Of a DNA stretch of 24,985 nt, positions 17,974-24,985 are shown in pieces. This DNA is from Chara braunii (Eukaryota; Streptophyta; Charophyceae; Charales; Characeae). The stretch's first letter is position 1. Each line of letters starts with the position of its first letter. The notes beneath the pieces were generated by a model. It was not told the DNA's origin, made no database searches, and was given only the letters and a program-made list of their open reading frames with translations. The position numbers and the translations under genes were made by a program. The stretch covers positions 236,447-261,431 of the forward strand of contig BFEA01000019.1 in assembly GCA_003427395.1 (NCBI GenBank), written 5' to 3'.

Positions 17974-19400
17974 ACTATTCTAACTGAGCGATGCACTTTC
18001 CAATAGCAAAACTCGATCCTAATTGCAATGTCGCACCTAACCCTTTTTCCCACTCGACCCGTAACTTTTATTGGATCAGAACACACGAACGTCACACGCA
18101 AAACTTCACATAAACAAGACGCCAATTTACATGGCTCAATCATACTGACTACTCATGTGCGAACACATGAGTAGTTGCAATGATGAAGTTTTATGTTATG
18201 CCCATAAAGGTGCGGTCTCTTCTGAGCCATGGGATCGCATTGGATGTTCAGTCGTCGGCTGATGCGCGCTCTTAAGGAGTCAATCCTTTAGTGAGCGCAA
18301 AAGCGGATTGAACACCCGACCATCTCCTACACCCTGCGGTGCCCCAGTGGGGTTAGGGTAAGATGATGTCGAGGGCAGAAGAGAATTTGGAGTGGTAGTG
18401 AGTTCTCTAGCGCACCACCAGCAACACGCCAACCCTTCTACCTGAAACCTTACCGTTCCACCAAAAATAAATGTAAACAAGGAAAATCGATACCTGAGGA
18501 TCGTAAAAAATGCTCATAGGCATGGATCTATGTAAAACACGTGTATGCGTTGGTCATGGCAGTCATATGCAAGGAAAAGGCCAAGCCTCATGTCGTCCCA
18601 TTCACGAGCGTTTGACCCACAACTTATTCCATGTGAGACTTCAAGTCTACTCCACACACGAAAATGTTTCAGAGGGACGCTCGCGGGAGGGAAAACATAA
18701 AACTTAGTTATGCGAACTCTCACGATTAACTATCATGGTGACGCTTCAAGCGTTACCCACAATCGCTCGACCCTCCGCGGGCTTCAACGTTGCGACGATA
18801 CTCAAGTGTCAGAGATGAGGTATCGTGAAGGAAATTTCCTTCACGATATTGAATGGTTTAAGGATGAGCCGTACAACCCTCGCAACGCTTTTGACCTTTA
18901 GGCAGGACGTCACGATGGGCAACGCGCAAATGCTCAACACATAGGGGGTACCCATTTGTGTTGAGTTGGAACATGGAGTGTCCTTGAGAAGGACCGTGAA
19001 TTCCAGGTTCAAGACCAACGTCCGATCAACTAATTTAAATAGAAAAGGCGTGCGTGCGCATCATCGAGGTTGTCACGAAGTTTATGCTCACGCACTGCCA
19101 TTAATCATTGTGATTACGCAAAACAAAGCTCGTTCAAATCAGTGAAAAACGTTGCGAAATCTCAGGCGATCACTCTCACAATAATAATGTGGCTTGTCCA
19201 TCTGCATTCACGCAATACACAGACAATCATTAAGACTCAATCGAAAATCTTGCAAGTATACTTGAGATCACACAAATTTTAACCAACAACATCGCACACA
19301 CTAAGCGAGTCAACTTTACCGTCTTCTGCGACCCAAACCCTGCCTTATGTACACAAGTCCAACCATTTTCCACCATCCCTTAACAAAAGTTCCTAGGCTT
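17974..19400. repeat. Intergenic stretch with long perfect inverted repeats
   Basis: Four inverted repeats stand out. ACTACTCATGTG/CACATGAGTAGT is a perfect 12-bp stem with loop CGAA (18148-18175). A composite hairpin has GTTCAGTC/GATTGAAC outer arms and GCGCTC/GAGCGC inner arms (about 18247-18314). A 28-bp perfect palindrome is centred on GGAAATTTCC (18821-18848). CTCAACACA/TGTGTTGAG spans 18933-18965. No gene or known RNA is recognised. The palindromes lie too far apart to be the ends of one small element. Confidence 0.75.
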
Positions 19401-20530
19401 TAAAAATGACTATTCAGAAAGAAGTCTGGGTGAAAATCCCAAGAAACATGAAGACCCACAAAAGGCTAAGGCCTTAGGTTTAGATACAGAAGTAGGTAAG
19501 TTACGTCGTAAACCGATATGTTATCAAAAGATAACAGAGGAGTGATCCTTTGTAGAATCATGCCGAACGAATCGAGCCTTCAATCGAATGTGTAGACATA
19601 CTTCACAGTTTAGGCTAAAATAACCACTACAGCGTTTAAACCAAATGGAGGACATGCTTCATCTCGTAGCCTAACTCCCCTACTAGCTTCTTTTTTACCT
19701 TTCTTCAATTGGCATGAAACGTTATTGAGAATTTTGGTAGCATCTACCTTAAACAGGGTGAATTGCTACATTCTCTCCTAGCAGAAAAATAATATAACTC
19801 TTCAAATTTCAGAAAATTTTCGCAGCTTTTCCCATAGAAAAAGTTTCTTTTCAAATTTTTATGAACTCAAAACGCACAACTCCTTTCAAATTTGTAAAAA
19901 TTTCGGTAGCGCTTCACGTAGGAAAAGGAGACCGTAAATATTTATACAAAGCAAAAAATACAAAAGTAAAGTTTGACTATACTTGAGACTGACTTTTTGA
20001 CACTTCCCTGACATTTAGAACTAATGATAGTCTACACGATCCTTCTTCAAAAGATGACATTGTGAGCTAGCACTAGTCCTAACTTCCAGTAAGGTCAAAC
20101 CTATTTTATCGAAACTTTTCTTCCCACCATCCATTATAGTTTACCTATGGCTCCAACACTCGACGAGCATCTAAGCAACTAAGGTTATCAAGAGACGCCC
20201 TAAACAAGTGTCCCCAATCAAACATGCATACTCAACATTTCTCCCAGTCCCACATTCGCTTTGGCCAAGTAGTGTGTTGGTCTCTCAATTTTTTTATCCC
20301 TCTTTTATCCCCCTTTCCTATGACATAAAATCCGACCGCCCCAGCTTAGGGGTATGCCTGACCTGCCTAAATGAGAGCATAAGATACGCACGATAAGACT
20401 ACTCCAACTTAGGAGTATGCCCAACTTACATGACAAATAACGTATGACCAGACTTCCCTAACTCAGGGGTATGCTCGACTGAACATAAACTATGACCAGA
20501 CCGCCCCAACTTAGAGGTACGCCATATGAC
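19400..20530 (-). repeat. Family C compound repeat, copy C3 (partial)
   Basis: On the minus strand, four units of the CCTAAGTTGG array type come first (about 20330-20520; plus-strand CCAACTTAGGGGTATGCC-like words). After an unassigned stretch come three GGGAAGCGCTGCCG-type units (about 19922-19904, 19833-19821, 19750-19730) and the stem-loop TGTTATC/GATAACA (19519-19536) followed by GGTTTACGAC. The 5' module and most of the array seen in C4 are missing. C3 faces away from C4, so the two form a head-to-head pair with C4 beginning to the right. The paired outer arms of array units are mostly lost here. Confidence 0.7.
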
Positions 20531-21399
20531 AAGCTCCTTAGTTCATGTTCATATCAGGTGCTCCTTCCGATGTATATGTCTAACGCGGTGTATCTTCGAG
20601 TACTATAGCGAAAGGGTCTTACCCAATTTTGTACATTGGCAGGCTACTCAGTTAAACACATACATAAGACAATTGGATTACAAACGTGGGTCAACAGTGG
20701 CTGTTGATCGGATCACAACCAAGTGAGGGTATGCAGCAGACTGTGTATGACCAAGTGGTCTACTGATGTGATCCCGACTACAGGTTGTTGGTTCACGATG
20801 CACCTGGTGTTAGAAGCCACAAGTAACACTAACAATCAAACAAGTACTGTGATTGTGCTGCAGGTTCATAAGTGTTGCATTTTTTTTATCAACTTTGTCT
20901 TTGAGCTGTTGCTGGTAGTCGGTCTTGCTCTGTCGCGTGCGAAACCGGGTGTTGCGGGTGAGGAAGGGAAGTTGTTATTGTTGCAGCAATCCTCAACCTC
21001 TGTACTAAAAAAACCACGGTCGGCATTTTGAGTTGCTACATCTATTTTTAATACTGCTATTGAGGTATCATTGCGGTCAGGTATTGTGTTTTAAGTTTGT
21101 TTGTTGCCTAAAGATTCGAAGATTATTGTTTGTCGCTGGGGAGACCTCAAAATAGGAAACCTATTGTTGAGCGCTACTATAACTGCTGCACACAACTGTG
21201 GTACGCACTGTTGTTTTGTTGTGTGTTGTTGGATCTCATCTGTCCTTCAAATAGAGCATGAGGGTGCGTTTTATTCAAATGTGGCAGTTTTGGGTGATGT
21301 AACATCTTGGTCATAAGGGACGACGTTGTGTCTTTGAAGGGCTGACCAACTCGGCGAAGAACTCTTTGCTGCAAAGTAGACGTCTTTCAGCGTGTGGTT
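20531..21399. other. Stretch between head-to-head C3 and C4
   Basis: No gene is recognised. TCAACAG/CTGTTGA forms a 7-bp hairpin with loop TGG at 20691-20707. The right half is TTGTTG-rich like the sequence before C2 and may be a diverged 5' part of C4. Confidence 0.4.
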
Positions 21400-21709
21400 A
21401 CTCTGCGTTGTGACTGCGGATCGATCATCCTTTGTTGCGTTTTCGACCATCATTGCGGGTTCCTCAGGAGATTCAAGATTCCAAGGTCCTCTCTTGCAAG
21501 TTGAGTCTGTCCCACTCTTGTATCTCGAGCGTCTGAAAACCCCTCCTTCTATCCTTCTTACTCTAAGTCTAGTCTAAGGTTATGAGAGGAAGGCGGCAGG
21601 CGGGGTTGCAACCCGTATGACCACATCAAGACTCTGTGGAGAGTTGACCCACCGATTGCAGCAGCTCTGCCAGAACCCAGGCGGGGTTCTTGAGGCAAGG
21701 AACACTCAG

Positions 21710-21824
21710 GTATAATTTCATTTTACATGTGTGATCCTTTCTCTTAAACCGTATTACCTTTTGTAATTGTGTGCCTGTAACTATGACTGAGAAAACTAAT
21801 TGCTTTTGTTTGTTTTGAATTCAG
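21710..21824 (+). other. Intron-like GT...AG interval in C4
   Basis: CAG/GTATAA at 21709/21710 and TTCAG/GACAC at 21824/21825 bound 115 bp, the same length as the homologous interval in C2 (5415-5529). Donor and acceptor words fit spliceosomal consensus. The right half is T-rich before the acceptor. This is suggestive only. Confidence 0.3.
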
Positions 21825-22300
21825 GACACGATCTGAAAGGTAAAATTGACAAGTATGAAAAATAAACTCAGATTATTTGTGTGAATTCAGACAGATGAAT
21901 GGGGAAAGGTGGGTTAAAGATGTTTTTCATGTGTTTGACCGAGTTAACCCAAGGCTGAATCCCTCTAAGTTGAGTGGGTCCAACGATATGTTTTATTTTT
22001 GTCTTCTAGACTGAGTGTATGACCTTTGAGGGTTGGGCCTATCCTAAGTTGGACAGTCCAACCACTTGTTTTCTTTGGGGTTTCTCAACAGGAGGACAAA
22101 CACCCTAAGTTGGGAAGGCTCAAATTCCTGATGTTTCTTTGGGTTGCTGAAAACAAGACAGAGGATATTTGAAGTTGCGTAGACCCAGTTCTGTGTGTGT
22201 TTTTTTCGGAGGGGGATAACGACATGAGACTAGGCGTACCCCTAAGTTGGAGCGGCCTAGCCATAAGCTATGAACCTAAAAGTCTAATCCAAAATATAAA

Positions 22301-22305
<5 letters not shown>

Positions 22306-22343
<38 letters not shown>
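22306..22343. repeat. (TA)n microsatellite, left flank of hammerhead insert
   Basis: An uninterrupted TA run of nearly 40 bases ends where non-repetitive sequence (TTGAACCGATAG) begins. A second TA run closes the same insert at 22583. Confidence 0.95.
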
Positions 22344-22345
<2 letters not shown>

Positions 22346-22582
22346 AACCGATAGTCTGTAGAGTTTTTCATCTGGTGTGGGTGAGTGATAGTCTACTTTG
22401 ATTTTGGTTAAGGTAGATTATCATTTACAGTGTAATCCGTGAGGGGATTCTGCAGACTGTTGAGGGTTCAGCCTCCTAATGAGTCGGTGAAACTCCGACG
22501 AAACAGTTTGTCACAACCCCTCGTTTGTTGTCCTCTTCTCTCTCGCTGCCTACGGTTTACCGGGCAGTTCTGTTTGTGACGA
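22344..22582 (+). mobile_element. (TA)n-flanked hammerhead-bearing insert, copy A
   Basis: About 239 bp lie between two TA runs and interrupt the C4 hairpin array. The right half (22472-22582) is nearly identical to the reverse complement of 24855-24966. It carries a hammerhead motif (22441-22522), a pyrimidine tract (about 22530-22544), a small CGGT/ACCG hairpin and the end word TTTGTGACG before the TA run. Dispersal in both orientations, sharp junctions with TA repeats and an embedded self-cleaving motif fit a small non-autonomous retroelement. Plant retrozymes use type III hammerheads, but those have LTRs, and I see none here. Penelope-like elements also carry hammerheads, mostly of another type. 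The class is left open. Confidence 0.65.
22441..22522 (+). ncRNA. Type III hammerhead ribozyme, copy A (core position 5 changed)
   Basis: Hammerheads are self-cleaving RNAs of three helices around a fixed core. Here stem III is open: GCAGACTGT (22452-22460) pairs with ACAGTTTGT (22503-22511), two of the nine pairs being G-T. It is extended across an internal loop by GAGGGG (22441-22446) with CCCCTC (22517-22522). The predicted cleavage base is T22461 (GUU triplet). Stem I is GAGG/CCTC (22462-22465, 22472-22475, loop GTTCAG). The core strand is CTAATGA (22476-22482), stem II is GTCGG/CCGAC (22483-22487, 22495-22499, loop TGAAACT), and GAAA is at 22500-22503. All parts are in the type III order used by viroids and retrozymes. 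The invariant G at core position 5 is A here (22478), so activity is expected to be strongly reduced. Confidence 0.85.
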
Positions 22583-22608
22583 TATATATATATATATATA
22601 TATATTAT
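22583..22608. repeat. (TA)n microsatellite, right flank of hammerhead insert
   Basis: A TA run follows TTTGTGACG directly, the same junction as in the minus-strand copy (24855/24854). The TA run therefore belongs to the element end or to a preferred target. Confidence 0.95.
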
Positions 22609-24599
22609 ATGCATCTGATAGACAAACACCCTAAGTTGGGAGGTCAAGTCAATAAGCCAGGTATGAAAAAAAAGAGAAGGAAAAACAAGTGATGAATATA
22701 ATGTGAAGGTAACCTGGGCAGGCTGAACGTTCCTCTAAGTTGGGGCGGTCCAATCGTATACCCGTTATAACATGAAAAGACATACAGTTAGTATAAAACT
22801 TCTTTATTTTCCCTTCTAAACACAAGGCAGTGTTGAATGTCTCCCTAATTAGGGTAGGTCTAACTATCTGCCGAAGAAGAAAAAAAGTTATAAAGTTTAT
22901 GCAGATACTTATGCTTGTTTGAAGTGTTGTTATGGAGGCTAAGCGTACCCCTAAGTTGGGGTGGCTTAGTCATACGTCGTCTGTTACTTGTTTAGGCAGA
23001 TTAGGCGTACCCTTAAGTTAGGGCGGTCGAGTCGTATTACCTTATTTATCTTAAACTGTTTAGGCTAACTAGGCGTACCCTTAAGTTGGGGTAATCTAGC
23101 GATATGCCCTTTGTTGTTGATGTTATGTAGGTTGGATGTACCATTAAGTTAGGGCGGTCCGACCATTCGTTATTTATGTTTGTTTAGGCAGGTTAGGCAT
23201 ACCCCTAAGTTGGGGTAGTCTCATCCTATGCCCTATGTAAACTTTGTTTAAGGCTATCTAGGCATACCCCTAAATTGGGGCAGTCTAGTGTTATGCTTCA
23301 TGTCGTCAGTTAAGCAGAAGCCAGACGTATCCCTAAGTTGGGGCGGTCTGGTCATATGCTTTATGTTCACAGTTTATGTTGGGCTGGGTATACCCCTAAG
23401 TTGGGGCAGTCCGGACATACGTTTTAGTCATGTAAGCTTGGCATACCCCTAAGTTGGGGCAGTCTAGTTGTGCGTTCTTTATTTGTTTTGCATAGGCAGG
23501 TAAGACGTACCCCTAAGTTGGGGCGGTCTAATCCTATGTCATAGGAAAGGGGTTTTTATTGAAGGTTGAAAGAACTGAGAGATTAATGAACTACTTGGCC
23601 AAATGTGGGATTGAGAGGGATATTGATTATGCATGTTTGATTGAGCGACACTCATTTTGGGGCATCTCTTGGTAGCGTCAGTTGTTCAGATGCTCGCCGA
23701 GCGTTGGAACCATAGATAAACTATAATTGATGATGGGAAAGGAAGCTTGGGATATGGTAGGACTGACCTTACTAGAAGTGGGGACTAGCGGTAGCTCGCG
23801 ATACCATCTTCAAAAGAGGATCATGTAAACTATCACAAACTCTAACTTTCAAGTGAGTGTCAGAAGTTAGTCCCAAGTATAGTTGTACTTTGTTTTTGTA
23901 TTAATTTTTTTAGCTTTGTATAAATCTCGGCAGTCTCCTGTTCCTACGGGAAGAGTTGTCGAAATTTTTACAAATCTGAAAAAGTTAGTCATTTTTTTTA
24001 CATTTGAAAATTATAAAAAGACACTTTTCCTACGGGAAGCGCTGCCGAAATTTTGTTAAAATTAGAGAGTTAGATTATTTTCTGCTAGGGAAAACTTTGG
24101 CAAGACAATGTCAAAGTTGTCGATGACCTCTAAGGAAAGTAAGGTAAACGTTAGTAAAGGAGATAGGCTATGAAGTGGTGTTGGTCCTTCATCTGTTTTG
24201 AACGAAGTACTTGGTCCACTTTGGCCTGAACTATGGTGCAGGTTAACGAATTCGATTGAAGGTTTGATTTGTTTAGCCTGGTCCTACGAAAGATCATTCT
24301 TCTATTATCCCTTGATAACAGGTCGGTTTACGACACAACTTCCCTTCTTCTACATCTCAACCTAAGACCTTGACTCTTGTGGGTTTTTATATTTCTTGGA
24401 ATTTTCACCCATACTTTTTTTTAAGTGGTCATTTCTACAAATTGAGTACCTTTATTGAGGGATGGTGGAAATTGGTTGGGGCTTGTATGCATAAGGCAGA
24501 ATGTGAGTCGTAGAAAGCAGTAAAGTTGACTCCCTTAGTGTGTGTGATGTTGTTGTTTGAACTCTGTGCGATTGCAGGTATGCTTATAAGATCTTTGAA

Positions 24600-24816
24600 T
24601 TGAGTTTGGTGATAGTCTAAGTATTGTGTGAATGCGGATGAACAGGACACACAATTGTTGTGAGAGTGATCGTCTTATACCATGCAAACTCCTACTTGAC
24701 TTTTTGAACTACCCTTGCTTAGCATAACTATAATGGTTGAAGGAAACCCTATAGTAGTTGTGAGAAGTGATAGTCTCATATTTCATAACCCCTCGTATAC
24801 ATATATAAACATATCC
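24600..24816. repeat. Short GTGATAGTCT-type repeats
   Basis: TTGTGAGAGTGATCGTCTTATA and TAGTTGTGAGAAGTGATAGTCT-like words occur about 110 bp apart (near 24656 and 24757). A related GTGAGTGATAGTCTA occurs inside hammerhead insert copy A at about 22380. The link suggests that the left part of insert A may derive from this same kind of flanking sequence. Confidence 0.45.
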
Positions 24817-24854
24817 ACATATATATACATATATATATGTATATATATATATAT
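24817..24854. repeat. (TA)n-rich microsatellite
   Basis: A TA run with a few C and G interruptions ends at 24854, exactly where the minus-strand hammerhead element ends (its 3' end). Confidence 0.9.
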
Positions 24855-24966
24855 CGTCACAAACAGAACTGGCCGGTAAAACCGTAGGCAGAGAGAGAGA
24901 AGAGGACAACAAACGAGGGGCTGTGACAAACTGTTTCGTCGGAGTTTCACCGACTAATCAGGAGGC
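24855..24966 (-). mobile_element. (TA)n-flanked hammerhead-bearing element, copy B (5'-truncated ribozyme)
   Basis: Read on the minus strand, it begins right after a TA run with GCCTC, the 3' strand of stem I. It then has the core strand CTGATTA (24961-24955), the same stem II GTCGG/CCGAC with loop TGAAACT, GAAA, and the stem III 3' strand. The same tail as copy A follows: CCCCTCG, a pyrimidine tract, a CGGT/ACCG hairpin, and TTTGTGACG before TA. Missing are stem III 5', the cleavage base and most of stem I, so it cannot fold a full ribozyme. Core position 5 is the usual G, but position 8, normally G and acting in catalysis, is T (24956). The two copies agree at all but a handful of positions. 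Confidence 0.8.
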
Positions 24967-24985
24967 TATATATATATATATATAT
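24967..24985. repeat. (TA)n microsatellite at window edge
   Basis: A TA run extends to the last base. It is the 5'-side flank of element copy B, and its true length lies outside the window. Confidence 0.9.

Larger units (their letters stand above)
21955..23535 (+). repeat. Tandem hairpin-unit array of C4
   Basis: About 18 units recur every 53-110 bp, apart from one gap made by the hammerhead insert. The commonest core is GTACCCCTAAGTTGGGGCG. The core is itself a short CCCC/GGGG hairpin. Outside it, arms pair in a unit-specific way: GGTTGG/CCAACC (22031-22036, 22058-22063), CTAGGC/GCCTAG (22230-22235, 22255-22260), CTAAGC/GCTTAG (22939-22944, 22964-22969), GGTTGGA/TCCGACC (23130-23136, 23158-23164, one G-T), CTAGGC/GTCTAG (23258-23263, 23283-23288, one G-T) and CCAGAC/GTCTGG (23321-23326, 23346-23351). 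Other units pair only partly. Confidence 0.85.
21400..24600 (+). repeat. Family C compound repeat, copy C4 (longest)
   Basis: Modules in order: the 5' module shared with C2 (about 21400-21840); the tandem hairpin array (about 21955-23535), interrupted by a (TA)n-flanked hammerhead-bearing insert (22344-22582); two GGGAAGCGCTGCCG-type units (23947 and 24032); and the stem-loop TTATC/GATAA (24305-24318) before GGTCGGTTTACGACACAAC. The array is longer and more regular than in C2, which suggests more recent expansion. No mobile-element protein is encoded. As for C2, a non-autonomous element or a non-coding RNA locus are both possible. Confidence 0.75.

Noticed and set aside
18247-18314. CTGATGC with a GCGCTC/GAGCGC stem then AAAA, hammerhead-like
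   Set aside because: Core positions differ at two essential bases and no stem I exists, so it is described only as a composite hairpin.
18148-18965. Terminal inverted repeats of one DNA transposon
   Set aside because: The four inverted repeats have unrelated sequences, each folds on itself, and no pair bounds an internal segment.
22344-22582. Retrozyme with LTRs
   Set aside because: No direct long terminal repeats, no TG...CA ends, no tRNA-primer site and no purine tract on the ribozyme strand were found. The two copies are on opposite strands about 2.3 kb apart.
21955-23535. CRISPR-like reading of the regularly spaced repeats
   Set aside because: Units are degenerate, the spacers are related to each other and partly palindromic, there are no cas genes, and the context is eukaryotic.

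Overview
This window looks like gene-free, repeat-rich nuclear DNA of a eukaryote, probably a plant or streptophyte alga (inference, low confidence on lineage). I found no credible protein gene. Every long reading frame is short, lacks a recognisable domain, and lies inside a repeat or a microsatellite. There are long CA/GT, CT, TA and homopolymer tracts, dispersed repeats with diverged copies on both strands, and no bacterial operon structure.

Layout. A compound repeat, here called family C, occurs four times: C1 (about 300-2200, minus), C2 (about 5100-7800, plus), C3 (about 19400-20530, minus, partial) and C4 (about 21400-24600, plus). Read in the sense direction, C2 and C4 carry (i) a module of about 300 bp ending in a GT...AG interval of 115 bp, (ii) a tandem array of hairpin units with an AAGTT core, (iii) two or three copies of a GGGAAGCGCTGCCG motif before AAATTT, and (iv) a small stem-loop (GTTATC...GATAAC type) before GGTCGG. 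C1 and C3 carry (ii) to (iv) on the other strand. A dispersed repeat of about 400-430 bp (family S) has three copies (12396-12822 plus, 13394-13807 plus, 17575-17973 minus). A microsatellite-bearing repeat (family R) has copies at about 2840-3650, 13808-14760 and 15499-16282. The stretch 8100-13200 and several shorter islands (17494-17565, 18148-18965) hold an unusual number of perfect inverted repeats.

Main discoveries. First, inside the C4 array and again at the right edge, two (TA)n-flanked sequences share a type III hammerhead ribozyme architecture. The plus copy has all three helices (22441-22522); the minus copy (24855-24966) is cut off in stem I. Each carries a different substitution at a normally invariant core base, so each is probably impaired, but together they imply an active ancestor. 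Second, the C2 and C4 arrays are chains of hairpins: a constant inner part such as CCCCTAAGTTGGGG is enclosed by outer arms that differ from unit to unit yet stay complementary. That is the signature expected of selection on structure or of spreading palindromic units. Third, a duplicated structured module (8563-8815 and 9058-9350), two hairpins sharing one loop sequence (11690-11803), and covarying stems in family S point the same way. This is a landscape of structured, probably RNA-mobilised, non-coding repeats rather than genes.

All alignments and foldings here were done by eye. Identities are approximate and no database was consulted.
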